Of a stretch of DNA of 64,000 nt, positions 50,127-59,397 are shown piece by piece. Each line of letters begins with the position of its first letter. Position 1 is the stretch's first letter. The stretch covers positions 36,735 to 100,734 of the forward strand of contig JAUNEG010000003.1 in NCBI GenBank assembly GCA_030525685.1, in the 5' to 3' direction. The position numbers and the translations under genes were made by a program. This DNA comes from Atopobiaceae bacterium. Its GTDB lineage: Bacteria; Actinomycetota; Coriobacteriia; Coriobacteriales; Atopobiaceae. The notes under the pieces were generated by a model. It was not told the origin of the DNA, ran no database searches, and saw only the letters and a list, made by a program, of their open reading frames with translations.

Positions 50127-52555
50127 ATGCCCAGGGGAACCACTCGTCTGGATGGGGGCGTTTCTCGCCGCAGCTTCCTGAAGCTGTCCATAGCCATGGG
50201 AGGTGCCGCCGCCATTGCGGCATCTGCCCCCGAGACCGCCCGTGCCGCCGAGGACGGGGCGACCTACCCCGAGAAGCTCACGTTTGCCGTCATGAGCGAC
50301 GTCCACCTCTTCTCGCCGGACCTCTGGAGCGACTGCCCGGACTACACCACGGCGGAGAACTCCGACCGCAAGATGTTCCGCGAGAGCTCCGACATCCTGG
50401 ACAAGGCGCTCGCCGACGTCGTGGCTGCCAAGCCGGACATGGTGCTCGTCCCGGGCGACCTCACCAAGGACGGCGAGCGCGTCTGTCACGAGTGGGTGCG
50501 CGACCGCTTTGCCGCCGCCAGGCAGCAGCTCGTCGCCGCTGGCGCCGACACGCAGTTCTACGTGATCAACGGCAACCACGACCTCAACAACCACCACGGC
50601 AGGGATTTCTCCGACGGCAGCTCCGTTGACGCCGAGCGCACCGACCCCCTGACCTACAAGTCCCTCTGGGCCGAGTGCGGCTACACGGACACGGTCGTCT
50701 ACGATGCCGGCGGGACCGCGGACGGCAGCCTCTCCTACGTGGCGCACCCGTGCCCCGGCCTCACGCTGATCGCCGTGGACACCTGTAAGTACAACGTCGC
50801 CGCCGATGACGGGACGCTCGCGCAAAAGACGAGCGGCCACGTCTCCGCCGATCTTCTCGCCTGGGTGTGACCAGGCCCGCGAGGCGCGCGCCGCGGGCGA
50901 CGTGGTCGTCGCCTTCCAGCACCACGGCATCGTCCCGCACTTCGGCTACGAGCCCGCCGTCCCGAATGCGCATGGGCTCCCTCGAGTTCGCGCAGAGGGG
51001 CGAGAGGCTCGAGTGCACGCTGACGGTGGACTCCCACGACCTCGGCGACGTGACGCTCGACGAGTGCGGTCTTGCCACCACCGCCGGCATCACCGCCTAC
51101 GGCAAGGAGCGCACGCTCACCGTGGACTCGATCCAGACCATGCTCGGCGGAATGTTCGTGCAGCCGCTGCTCGCGCAGTACGCGCCCCTCGGCATCAAGG
51201 GGGTCCTCGCGATCCTGCTGCCCTCGCTCGGCGGCAACTCCTTTGCCGGCGTGACCGAGGAGAACCTCGACGCGGCGCTGTGGGACCTCATCACGGGCAT
51301 CCTTCCGCAGGACATCGCCAGCGGCTTCAAGGTTTCCGTCAAGGTCCTCATCACCATCGACCTGAGCATCTACTACAATCCCCCCTCCCAGCGCATAGAG
51401 GCGTGGCGCTACAAGGACACGGGCGACGCGCAGGAGATCAGCCTCTCCCTGGATCCCGACCTCGAGCGGGCGATTGCCAGGGCGTTCTCCCCTCGTGCCA
51501 TCGAGGCCTCGGACACGGAGCCGCTCGTCGCCATCACGGCCGACTCGCTCTCCGCGTTCCTCGAGAAGCTCTACGCGGAGGTCGATGCCGACGCGCTCTC
51601 CGAGGACGGGCAGCAGAGGCTCCTCTCCATCGTCGACATGCTGGTGAAGACCCTCATCGAGTCCCCGGTGGATGAGGCACCCCACAGCCTGCTCGACCTC
51701 GTCGACTTCTGCTACCAGGCCCACCTCAGGGGTGACGAGAAGACAGAGGGGTGGGTGGAGACCGCTATCGAGGGCACCCCGGCCCTTCTCTCGACCATCG
51801 TCGCCTCCGGTGTCAACTCGGTCCTTTCCGACGCGACGCTCACCGACCTCACGACGGGGCTCTCCCTCGACCTCACCTCCCTGCTCGTCAAGACCGACAA
51901 CGGCTTGAGCGGGCTGGCGGTCAGCGCCGTCGCGGGCATGGCGGAGAACGCCCAGGACCTTCTCGACACGCTCACGGGTACGCTGGGAGTTGACCTTGGC
52001 TCCACGCTCGCGGGTCTGCTCACCGACCTCTCACTCTTCGGCCAGCCGGTCCCCGCGCTCGCCCAGAACGCTCTCAGCACGCTCGCCCACGACGACAACG
52101 TCGCGACGGACCACGATTTCTCGCTCGACGCGACGGCGACCCTGCCCAGCGACCCCGGTGGGGACGAGGACGTCGTGGACAAGTCGGAGCTGCAGGAGGT
52201 CATCGACCAGGCCGAGGACCTCGAGCTCGCCGGCGCCTCGCAGGCGGCGCTCGACCGGTACCACGGCGCCCTCGCCGCGGCGCTGCGTCTCATGAGCGAC
52301 CCCAACGCGACCGAGGCCCAAGTCGCCGAGGCCGAGGCGGACCTCGCCGCCGCCATCGAGGCGGTCGAGAAGAGCAAGCCTGCCCAAGGCGGCAACTCCG
52401 GCAATGACGGCCAGGGTGGCAGCGGCGGCAACGGCAGCCTGCCCAAGACCGACGATCCCACCAACGCCGCGGCCGCGGTCGTCGCAACCGCGCTCGGCGG
52501 CGCCGCTCTCGCCGCGGGTCTCGGCGCCCGCATGAGGGGTGGTCTCGAGGAGTAG
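50127..52555 (+). pseudogene. Tat-exported, LPxTG-anchored metallophosphoesterase, broken
   Basis: From ATG 50127: a twin-arginine signal (SRRSFLKLSIAMGG), then a calcineurin-like domain with SDVHLF, PGDLTKDGE and NGNHD metal-binding motifs. Near 50865 the frame changes to DQAREARAAGDVVVAFQHHG and IVPHFGYEPAV. Near 50960 it changes again to MRMGSLEFAQRGERLECTL and runs to 52555. The GHxH metal motif expected between these last two blocks is missing, so a segment of perhaps 60 residues seems deleted. The C-terminus has LPKTD, a hydrophobic helix and RMRGG, a sortase anchor. Probably inactive unless the assembly is wrong. Usual family length would be about 850 residues. Confidence 0.75.
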
Positions 52556-52586
52556 CACTTCGTTCCAGAGCTCGCCCCCCATGTGC

Positions 52587-52620
52587 TCGCCCCCTTGCCG
52601 ACGTCATGGCAGGGGGGCGA
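52587..52620. terminator. bidirectional hairpin at 52.6 kb
   Basis: TCGCCCCC-t-TGCC pairs with GGCA-g-GGGGGCGA around an 8-nt loop, between the convergent phosphoesterase and anti-sigma genes. Confidence 0.65.
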
Positions 52621-52624
52621 TCTG

Positions 52625-53776
52625 CTACGCCTCCGTCACGTCCTCGATCTGGAAGATCGGCTCCGAGAGGCGAGGGTCTGCGGCGATCTGGGCGTCGGTG
52701 GGTGCGGGGTACTCATGCCAGGGGAGCTCCTCCTCCAGACACTGAGAGAAGTCGTCGTCTATGGCGAGCAGCGCGTCGAAGCGCTCGGAGAGCACCTGCT
52801 CGTAGCCGTCCACCAGCGTGATGCGGTAGCGCCGCGCCTGCGTGCCGCCGCCCGCGAAGGACGCGGTCACCTCGAGCCTCGCCTGCTCGAAGGCGTCTTC
52901 CGCGCAGGTGAAGGAGTTCAGGTAGAGTGTGCGCTCCCACTCGACGAAGCCCTCCGTCGTGGCCGCGTGCGCGCGGAAGCTCTCGAGGTAGGCCGCGTAC
53001 GCGGCGTCGACCTGGGGCTGCAGGGCCAGGCGGTCCGCCTCCGCCTGCTCGTCGAGCGCCTCGATGCGCCTGAGGTGCTGCTCGTCCGTCTCGCTCACGC
53101 GCTGCGCGTACCCGTCGTAGTCGGGCGTCCACGAGTCCTGAAGGTCGAGCCACGTCTTGAGCAGGGTGAGCGTCTCGTCCGCCGCCCAGTAGGCGTCCTG
53201 GTTGTCGATCGTGAGGTAGGCGGCGCCGTTGTCCTCGTCGGGCGCGCAGTCGAGGGTGAGCGAGCCAACGTCGCCCTCCTCGTCGGTATAGAGCGAGACA
53301 ACGGGGTGCTCGTACGCCGGCTCGTGGACGCTCGGGTGGTCGACCTCCGTCACGGGGCTGTCCGTCACGCGGTACGTCACGGACTCGAGGCCCTCGCCGC
53401 TCGCGTCGAGGTTGAGCGAGAGCTTGAGGTAGCTCCCGAACGTGCCGTCCTGCGGCATGAGGCCGTCGGACGTGGCCTTCACGGCAATGGCCTCGCCGGA
53501 CTCTGCGGCCTGGGCGATGACCAGGCCAAACTCGTTCTCGTCTCTGTTGCGTCGCAGAAGCGCCGGCAGCCCCAGTACGAGCCCGGCCGTGACGGCGCAG
53601 CCCGCGGCCCCGACGAGCGCAGCCCGGCGGGTGACGAGAACACCGCGCTTCGGCCCCGCCTCCCGCGCCCGCAGCCCGTGCACGCGGTCGAGCACGGCAT
53701 CCTCAAGAGCGGCGTTCGGGCGCACCTCGGCAAGGAGCCGACCCAGTCGCCTCTCCACGTGGTTCTTCTCACTCAT
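52625..53776 (-). CDS. putative anti-sigma factor / sigma-adjacent membrane protein
   Basis: 383 residues. A cytoplasmic N-terminal segment (about 1-50: VERRLGRLLAEVRPNAALEDAVLDRVHGL) is followed by one membrane helix (AALVGAAGCAVTAGLVLGLPALL) and a large extracytoplasmic domain of unknown family. The ATG overlaps the stop of the ECF sigma gene (ATGA at 53773-53776), the standard layout for a membrane anti-sigma factor. No zinc-binding ZAS motif is visible. Identity as the anti-sigma rests on topology and coupling. Confidence 0.75.
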   Translation of the reverse strand: MSEKNHVERRLGRLLAEVRPNAALEDAVLDRVHGLRAREAGPKRGVLVTRRAALVGAAGCAVTAGLVLGLPALLRRNRDENEFGLVIAQAAESGEAIAVKATSDGLMPQDGTFGSYLKLSLNLDASGEGLESVTYRVTDSPVTEVDHPSVHEPAYEHPVVSLYTDEEGDVGSLTLDCAPDEDNGAAYLTIDNQDAYWAADETLTLLKTWLDLQDSWTPDYDGYAQRVSETDEQHLRRIEALDEQAEADRLALQPQVDAAYAAYLESFRAHAATTEGFVEWERTLYLNSFTCAEDAFEQARLEVTASFAGGGTQARRYRITLVDGYEQVLSERFDALLAIDDDFSQCLEEELPWHEYPAPTDAQIAADPRLSEPIFQIEDVTEA

Positions 53777-54279
53777 GACAGACCTCCCAGATAGACCCTC
53801 AGCTTCCGCATCGCACGCGAGAGGCGCGTCCGAACCGCGGACTCGGAGACGCCGCACGCCGCGGCGATGGCGTCCGCGGGCAGCTGCTCCACGTAGCGCA
53901 GGTGGACGACCGCGCGGTAGCGCTCGGGAAGCCGCTGGACGGCCTCCCAGAGTTGGGCGTCGGTCCAGGGCGCGTCGTCCTTCTCGTCCTGCGCGACCTC
54001 AATGCCCAGCGCGTCGAACGACTGCGTGCGCCGCCTCCACCACGAACGCGCGAGGTCGCGGCAGCGGCTCAGCGAGGCGCGCAAAAGCCACGCGCGCAGG
54101 TGACCGGCATCTGCGAACTCCGTGTCGCAGCAGGCAAGCGCCACGAAGACGTCCTGGTAGACGTCCTCGGCGTCGGCGCGCGAACCGGTCTGCGAAAGCG
54201 CCAGCCTCAGCACGCTCGTCCCGTGTTCGCGCATCGCCGCGCGCAGGAACGCGTCGTCTCTCACCACCCCATGCGGCAT
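53773..54279 (-). CDS. ECF-type RNA polymerase sigma factor
   Basis: 168 residues. Sigma region 2 is LRLALSQTGSRADAEDVYQDVFVALA and region 4 is LPERYRAVVHLRYVEQLPADAIAAACGVSESAVRTRLSRA; there is no region 3. GAGGAGACG precedes the ATG. It should direct transcription of a small regulon in response to an envelope signal sensed by the coupled membrane protein. A dyad upstream (GGGTCCCTG/CAGGGGCCC near 54298-54329) may be part of its autoregulated promoter. Confidence 0.93.
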   Translation of the reverse strand: MPHGVVRDDAFLRAAMREHGTSVLRLALSQTGSRADAEDVYQDVFVALACCDTEFADAGHLRAWLLRASLSRCRDLARSWWRRRTQSFDALGIEVAQDEKDDAPWTDAQLWEAVQRLPERYRAVVHLRYVEQLPADAIAAACGVSESAVRTRLSRAMRKLRVYLGGLS

Positions 54280-54366
54280 GCGTCTCCTCTCTCGTCGGGG
54301 TCCCTGTCTAGTAAACGAGGCAGGGGCCCGTTTGTCCCATACTTTTTTCGCGGCGTCGCGACCCGC

Positions 54367-54372
54367 TACACT
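54367..54372 (+). promoter_or_regulatory. candidate -10 element of luxS-mtnN
   Basis: TACACT preceded by GC, 36 bp before ATG 54408. A CGAGAAGAAC motif lies in the resulting leader. Confidence 0.5.
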
Positions 54373-54407
54373 GGGGGGCGAGAAGAACCGCGTCGCAGGG
54401 AGGCCCC

Positions 54408-54896
54408 ATGGACAAGATCGCGAGCTTCACCGTCAACCACCTGGCCCTGGAGCCGGGCGTCTACGTGTCCCGCGTGGACCGCGACCCCGACACGGGGTGC
54501 GCCGTGACGACCTTCGACCTGCGCGTGACGGCACCCAACCGGGAGCCGGTCATGGACACGGCCGTCATGCACGCCGTCGAGCACCTGGGGGCCACGTACC
54601 TGCGCAACGACCCCGCCTGGCGCGACCGCGTGGTCTACTTCGGGCCGATGGGCTGCCGCACGGGCTTCTACCTGGTCATGTTCGGCGAGCTCACGTCCGC
54701 CGAGGTGGCGCCGCTCGTGCGCTCGACCTTCGAGTTCGTCCGCGACTTCGAGGGGCCGATCCCCGGGGCCGAGCCGCGCGACTGCGGCAACTGGCATGAC
54801 TCGGACCTCGCCATGGCAAAGTGGTGGGCGCGCCGCTACGTGGAGCGGACGCTCGCGCACATCGACGAAGAGCACCTCTTCTATCCCGAGAGCTAG
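54408..54896 (+). CDS. luxS: S-ribosylhomocysteine lyase
   Basis: 162 residues. The metal site HxxEH is His55, Glu58 and His59 (MHAVEHLG) with Cys126 (RDCGNW), and the catalytic Cys83 is in GCRTGFYL. It splits S-ribosylhomocysteine into homocysteine and the AI-2 precursor DPD. GGGAGG precedes the ATG. mtnN, the preceding pathway step, follows 9 bp downstream, so both steps of SAH detoxification are in one operon. Signalling by AI-2 is possible but not required. Confidence 0.97.
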   Translation: MDKIASFTVNHLALEPGVYVSRVDRDPDTGCAVTTFDLRVTAPNREPVMDTAVMHAVEHLGATYLRNDPAWRDRVVYFGPMGCRTGFYLVMFGELTSAEVAPLVRSTFEFVRDFEGPIPGAEPRDCGNWHDSDLAMAKWWARRYVERTLAHIDEEHLFYPES

Positions 54897-54905
54897 GGGG
54901 ACCGC

Positions 54906-55607
54906 ATGAAGATTGGCATCATCGGGGCCATGGACGTGGAGGTCGAGCTCCTGCGCGCGCGCCTCTTCGACCAGGAGGTCACCTCGGCCTTGGGCATGGA
55001 CTTCTACGAGGGGCGCCTCGGCGAGAAGGACGTCGTGGTCGTCAAGTGCGGCATCGGCAAGGTCAACGCCGGCGTCTGCGCCCAGGCGCTCGTCGACCGC
55101 TTCCACGTTACGCACCTGATCAACACCGGCATCGCCGGCTCGCTCGACCCGGAGGGGCTCGACGTGGGCGACCTCGTCGTAGCCACCGACTGCGTCCAGC
55201 ACGACTTCTCCGTCGCCCCGCTCGGCTACGCGCCCGGCCTCATCCCCGGCCGCGAGCGCGTCGAGTTCGTCGCCGACGCCCGCATGCGCGAGGTCGCGCT
55301 CTCGACGGCCACCGCGGTGGCGCCCGAGGTCCGTGCCGTCGCCGGCCGCGTGGCCTCAGGCGACCAGTTCATCTCCGCCGAGGAGGACCGCGCTCGCATC
55401 GTCTCCACGTTCGGGGCGATGTGCTGCGAGATGGAGGGCGCCGCGATCGCCCAGGTGGCGACCTTGAACGGCGTGCCCTTCGCCGTGGTGCGCGCCATCT
55501 CCGACAAGCCCGGCGCCGAGGGCCAGACGATCACCTACGCCCAGTTCGAGCAGGCTGCCGCACACCACTGCGCCCAGATCGTCGCCCACATGGTCGCCTC
55601 GCTGTAA
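54906..55607 (+). CDS. mtnN: 5'-methylthioadenosine/S-adenosylhomocysteine nucleosidase
   Basis: 233 residues. GIIGAMDVEVELL at the start, INTGIAGSLDPEG for the ribose site, ASGDQFIS, and the CCEMEGAAIAQVA segment that binds the ribosyl hydroxyls; the catalytic Asp is in AISDKPGAEG. It cleaves adenine from SAH and MTA, feeding LuxS. GGGGGACCGC precedes the ATG. A long hairpin follows. Confidence 0.96.
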   Translation: MKIGIIGAMDVEVELLRARLFDQEVTSALGMDFYEGRLGEKDVVVVKCGIGKVNAGVCAQALVDRFHVTHLINTGIAGSLDPEGLDVGDLVVATDCVQHDFSVAPLGYAPGLIPGRERVEFVADARMREVALSTATAVAPEVRAVAGRVASGDQFISAEEDRARIVSTFGAMCCEMEGAAIAQVATLNGVPFAVVRAISDKPGAEGQTITYAQFEQAAAHHCAQIVAHMVASL

Positions 55608-55618
55608 TCAACCTGCCC

Positions 55619-55716
55619 GCCACGGCGAGAGGGGACAACATCCGGCGCTCAGACAGCTTGCCGAGAAGAGCGCTCGGCAAGAACTCGCGGCGGACGTTGT
55701 CCCCTCTCGCCGTGGC
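55619..55716. terminator. long hairpin between convergent mtnN and degV
   Basis: A 26-bp arm beginning GCCACGGCGAGAGGGGACAA pairs with its mirror ending TTGTCCCCTCTCGCCGTGGC (25 of 26). An inner CTTGCCGAG/CTCGGCAAG hairpin is at 55655-55680. Bidirectional terminator by position; size and layout resemble the 6.1-kb hairpin. Confidence 0.7.
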
Positions 55717-55723
55717 CGCGCCG

Positions 55724-56581
55724 TTACATGCCCATGACCGCCATGCCGACGAGGGTGGGGCCCGTGTGCACGAGCAGGTCGGCGGAGATGCCGCAGCTGA
55801 TGAGCTCGACGGCGTTGGTCACGCGCTCGCGCAGCCGCGCCTCGAGCTCCCCGCGCAGGCCCGGGTCGTAGGTGCAGGCGGCGAGCCGCACCTTGTCCCA
55901 GCGCTCCGCCTGTGCCGCAATGAGCTCGACCTGGGTCTTCAGGGCCTTCTGCCAGCCGCGCGGCTTCTTCTCGACCACGTACTTCCCCTCGCGCTCGTCA
56001 CAGGTGAGCACGGGCTTGATGTTGAGGACGGAGCCCACGCGGTAGACGGCCTCGCTGATGCGGCCGCCCTTGCGCAGGAAGTCGAGCTTCTGCACCGAGA
56101 AGTACACGCGCACGCGCTCGCTCACCGCCGTGAGCACGCTGCCCAGGCGCTCGAGCGGCATGCCCGCCTCGACCTGACGCACGGCCTCCATGACGACCAT
56201 GCCGGCGGCCACGCCGATGCTCTTGGTGTCCGCCACGACGACAGGGAAGTCCTCCATCTGGCGCGCGACCATGCTCACCGTCTCGTGGGTGGCGGAGAGG
56301 CCGGAGGAGATGGTCACCACGACGGCGCCCGCGTAGCCATCACGCCTGGCCTGCTCGAAGGCCTGCTGGATCTTCATGGGGGAGGGCAGCGACGTGGTGG
56401 GAATCTCCTCGTCAAAGCGCCTCACCACGTCCTCGGTGGCGATGTCGACGCCGTTCTCGTAGCTCGAGCCGTCGGAGTAGTTGATGCGCAGCGGGATCAC
56501 GCGCACGTCGTGCTCCGCGACGAAGTCCGCGGGCGTGTCCGTGCCCGAGTCGGTGATGACGGCGATTCGCTGGTCGTTCAT
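55724..56581 (-). CDS. DegV family fatty-acid-binding protein
   Basis: 285 residues. AVITDSGTDTPADF at the start, TTSLPSPMKIQQAFEQA, TISSGLSATHETVSMVA and FLRKGGRISEAVYRVGSVLNIKPVL are the DegV/FakB signatures, and the C-terminal VHTGPTLVGMAVMGM closes the fold. It differs clearly from the DegV at 14567-15451, so the genome has at least two FakB-like proteins, which usually prefer different acyl chains. Confidence 0.94.
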   Translation of the reverse strand: MNDQRIAVITDSGTDTPADFVAEHDVRVIPLRINYSDGSSYENGVDIATEDVVRRFDEEIPTTSLPSPMKIQQAFEQARRDGYAGAVVVTISSGLSATHETVSMVARQMEDFPVVVADTKSIGVAAGMVVMEAVRQVEAGMPLERLGSVLTAVSERVRVYFSVQKLDFLRKGGRISEAVYRVGSVLNIKPVLTCDEREGKYVVEKKPRGWQKALKTQVELIAAQAERWDKVRLAACTYDPGLRGELEARLRERVTNAVELISCGISADLLVHTGPTLVGMAVMGM

Positions 56582-56615
56582 GGGGCCCCCAAGGAGTGTC
56601 GAGCGTGACGTTCGC

Positions 56616-56621
56616 TATGAT
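56616..56621 (+). promoter_or_regulatory. candidate -10 element of DUF1836-nhaA
   Basis: TATGAT preceded by GC, 75 bp before the DUF1836 start, in the divergent region with degV. Confidence 0.4.
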
Positions 56622-56645
56622 GGGAGCGTAGTGTCCCGCAACGTG

Positions 56646-56656
56646 GTATTCAATAC
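56646..56656. promoter_or_regulatory. small palindrome between degV and the DUF1836 gene
   Basis: GTATTcAATAC, a perfect 5-bp dyad, 25 bp downstream of the candidate -10. Possible operator. Confidence 0.3.
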
Positions 56657-56695
56657 TAGATTGACTGTTTTTCGGTGACTGCACAGGAGCGGCAC

Positions 56696-57301
56696 ATGGG
56701 CGACAAGGACAAGATCATCGCGGTCCCGCACGTGGGTGCGGACGCTCGGCGCGCGCTCGCCGAGCGCATGGGCGCGCTGCACATCACCCGCATCGGCGAG
56801 ATGCCCCGCATAGAGCTCTATCTCGACCAGGTGCTCACGCTCGTGACGCAGGAGCTCGAGTTCATGCAGGTCCCCGGCGACGCCGTCGTGACCGGCTCGA
56901 TGGTCAACAACTACGTCAAGCAGGGTGTCATCCCGGCGCCGCGCAAGAAGCGCTACACCCGCCGCCACCTGGCATCGCTGCTCTTTGTCTGCGCGTTCAA
57001 GCGCGTCTTCTCCATCGCGCAGGTCAAGCAGCTCATGGAGCGCATCTACGCCTCGGGCGCCGACCTCGCCTGGCTCTACGACGAGGCCTGCTGCCTGCTC
57101 GAGCGCTCGCTTGCGGCCTGCTTCGACGACGCCGCGGCAGACGAGTTTCTGCGCGAAGGGGGGCCCGGCCTGGGGGAGGCGGTCGAGAGGAGCCTCGACC
57201 CCGAGCTCGAGCGCCTGATCGAGGCGTCCGTGGCCTCGCTCGCCACGAGGGTCTACGTGGAGCAGACGCTTCTTCTCGCCGACGCGGGGGCGCGGTCGTG
57301 A
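56696..57301 (+). CDS. DUF1836 domain protein, putative DNA-binding regulator
   Basis: 201 residues. The core PRIELYLDQVLTLVTQEL, VVTGSMVNNYVKQGVIPAPRKKRYTRRHLASLLFVCAFK is the DUF1836 signature and resembles a MerR-like winged helix, so DNA binding is likely. CAGGAG precedes ATG 56696; an in-frame GTG at 56675 is less likely. The stop overlaps the nhaA start (GTGA at 57298-57301), which suggests that it regulates or is co-expressed with the antiporter. Confidence 0.82.
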   Translation: MGDKDKIIAVPHVGADARRALAERMGALHITRIGEMPRIELYLDQVLTLVTQELEFMQVPGDAVVTGSMVNNYVKQGVIPAPRKKRYTRRHLASLLFVCAFKRVFSIAQVKQLMERIYASGADLAWLYDEACCLLERSLAACFDDAAADEFLREGGPGLGEAVERSLDPELERLIEASVASLATRVYVEQTLLLADAGARS

Positions 57302-58725
57302 CGCGTGCCGGCGGCATCTTCGACGAGCCGGCGGTCGTGCGGCGTCTCGAGCGTCGTGGCATGCTCGCCGAGGTGACCGGCAACGGGACGGTCGCCGCCG
57401 CGGTCATGGTGGGCGCGGCCCTTCTCGCCCTGCTCGTCGCCAACTCACCGCTCTACGAGGGGGTCGAGCACGTGCTCGCCCTCCCGCTCTCGGTGGGCGT
57501 CGGCCGCCTCTCGGTGTCGCTCACCGTGGAGCAGTTCGTCAACGACTTTCTGATGGCGGTGTTCTTCCTGCTCGTGGGGATCGAGCTCAAGTACGAGATG
57601 ACGGTGGGGCAGCTGAGGCGCCCCCGCCAGGCGGCGCTGCCCATGCTCGCCGCGGTGGGCGGCGTCTGCGTGCCCGCCCTGATGTATCTCGCCGTCAACC
57701 TCATCGAGGGCGGGGAGCCGAGCGGATGGGCGGTCCCCATCGCCACCGACATCGCCTTCGCCCTGGGCGTCGTGTCGCTGCTGGGCGACCGCGTCTCCTC
57801 CGAGGCCAAGGTCTTCTTCCAGACGCTCGCCATCGCCGACGACATCCTCGCGATCGTGGTGATCGCGCTGTTCTACGGGCAGACGCCCGACCTGCCCTGG
57901 TGCGCGGCGTCGCTCGCGTTCACGGGGCTGCTCGTCGCGCTCAACCGGGCGCGCGTCTACTCGAGCGCGCCGTACGTGGCCGTGGGCCTGGTGCTGTGGG
58001 CGTGCATGTTCAACTCGGGCATCCATGCCACGCTCGCGGGCGTCATCCTCGCCTTCGCGCTGCCGAGCCGCTCCGACGTGCGCCTCTCCGAGCTCGGCGG
58101 ATGGCTCGCGCGGCGGGCGCATGACCTCGACGACTCCTATGACGACGAGCACCACGTCCTCGGCCAGCACGACTTCACCGAGTCGGCGGCGCGCGTCGAG
58201 CGCGTCATGCACCACGTGACGCCGCCGCTCCAGCGCATGGAGCGCTACGTCTCGGTCGCGGTGAACTTCTGCGTGCTGCCGCTGTTTGCCTTCGTCAACG
58301 CCGAGCTGCACCTCGTGGGCGCCAACATCGGCTCCGTTCTGGCGAGTCCGGTCGCGCACGGCGTGTTCCTCGGCGCCGTGGTGGGCAAGCCCGTCGGCAT
58401 CATCCTCGTGACGATGCTCCTCGCGCGCATGGGCTTCGCGCGTCTGCCCCGGGGGATGGGCCGCGCCCAGGTCGTCACGGTGGGCCTCATGGGAGGCGTG
58501 GGCTTCACGATGTCCATCCTGATCACGGGTCTGGCCTTCGCCGACCCCGCCGACGCCATCGCCGCGAAGTGCGCCATCCTCCTGGGGTCGCTCGCCTCGG
58601 CGCTGCTGGGGCTGGCCTTCGGCCGAATCTTCCTGGGCCGTGGGCGGCGTGACGCGGCGAAGGGGTATCCTAGGGGGAGGCGCCGGGCTTCGGGCGCCGA
58701 GACACGCCGTGGGAGCGGCGCCTGA
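57298..58725 (+). CDS. nhaA: Na+/H+ antiporter NhaA
   Basis: 475 residues, about twelve membrane helices. VFFLLVGIELKYE near residue 90, ATDIAFALGVVSLLG (first conserved Asp) and IADDILAIVVIALFY (the ion-binding Asp-Asp pair), and MGGVGFTMSILITGLAF near the end are NhaA landmarks. An insert around residues 260-310 (DLDDSYDDEHHVLGQHDFTE) is typical of actinobacterial NhaA. Exchanges Na+ for H+ at the plasma membrane. GTG start coupled to the DUF1836 gene. Confidence 0.95.
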   Translation: MTRAGGIFDEPAVVRRLERRGMLAEVTGNGTVAAAVMVGAALLALLVANSPLYEGVEHVLALPLSVGVGRLSVSLTVEQFVNDFLMAVFFLLVGIELKYEMTVGQLRRPRQAALPMLAAVGGVCVPALMYLAVNLIEGGEPSGWAVPIATDIAFALGVVSLLGDRVSSEAKVFFQTLAIADDILAIVVIALFYGQTPDLPWCAASLAFTGLLVALNRARVYSSAPYVAVGLVLWACMFNSGIHATLAGVILAFALPSRSDVRLSELGGWLARRAHDLDDSYDDEHHVLGQHDFTESAARVERVMHHVTPPLQRMERYVSVAVNFCVLPLFAFVNAELHLVGANIGSVLASPVAHGVFLGAVVGKPVGIILVTMLLARMGFARLPRGMGRAQVVTVGLMGGVGFTMSILITGLAFADPADAIAAKCAILLGSLASALLGLAFGRIFLGRGRRDAAKGYPRGRRRASGAETRRGSGA

Positions 58726-58737
58726 TTGGAGGCACAC

Positions 58738-59394
58738 ATGCGCGGACTCAAGCGTCTCTGCACGGTCATCTTCGTGCTCGCGGACCTCTTCGTGCTCGCG
58801 GCGCTGTTCCTCACGTGGTACGGACCGTGGACCGCGGCGGCGTCGGCCCTGCTCCACCTGGAGCCGTACGCCCTCGCCGTCCTGATCTGCCTCGCGGTGA
58901 GCGCCCTGGGCCTGCTCGTGCTGCTCGTGCGCGCCCTCTTCGCGGGACGCAAGGTCCGCACCGTCGAGATCGCCACGGTCGACGGCGGCGTCATCTCCGT
59001 CACGCGTGACGCCATCGCCGCGCAGGCCTCCCACATCGTGGAGGCGGATGGCACCATCACCGCCGCGCGCGTGCGCGTCGACGCCAAGCCCCGCGGCCAC
59101 GTGCGCGTGCACGTCCGCGTGCTGCCGCGCAGGACCGTCGACGTGGTGCTCAAGGGCGCCGAGCTGCATGCCGAGCTTATCGACGGCCTGGTCGCCGTCT
59201 GCGGCGACACCGTCGAGGACGTGAGCCTCGAGTTCGTGGAGCCCGAGGCCGTGACGCTCTCCGAGCCGGACGAGGCCGCGGCGGCCGAGGAGGCCCCGAG
59301 GGCCGCGGAGCCCGCCCCCGAGCAGGCCGCAGACCCCACGAGCGAGATCACGGTCTCCATGGGACCGGCGCGCGACACAGACAGGGAGGCGTAG
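58738..59394 (+). CDS. alkaline-shock membrane anchor protein AmaP-like
   Basis: 218 residues. Two N-terminal membrane segments (about 8-28 and 42-65) are followed by a soluble domain (VRTVEIATVDGGVISVTRDAIAAQASHIV and RVHVRVLPRRTVDVVLKG) and an acidic Ala/Glu/Pro-rich tail. This fits AmaP, which anchors Asp23-type proteins to the membrane. GGAGG precedes ATG 58738. First of the amaP-DUF2273-asp23 run, which is the usual cluster. Confidence 0.85.
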   Translation: MRGLKRLCTVIFVLADLFVLAALFLTWYGPWTAAASALLHLEPYALAVLICLAVSALGLLVLLVRALFAGRKVRTVEIATVDGGVISVTRDAIAAQASHIVEADGTITAARVRVDAKPRGHVRVHVRVLPRRTVDVVLKGAELHAELIDGLVAVCGDTVEDVSLEFVEPEAVTLSEPDEAAAAEEAPRAAEPAPEQAADPTSEITVSMGPARDTDREA

Positions 59395-59397
59395 GCG

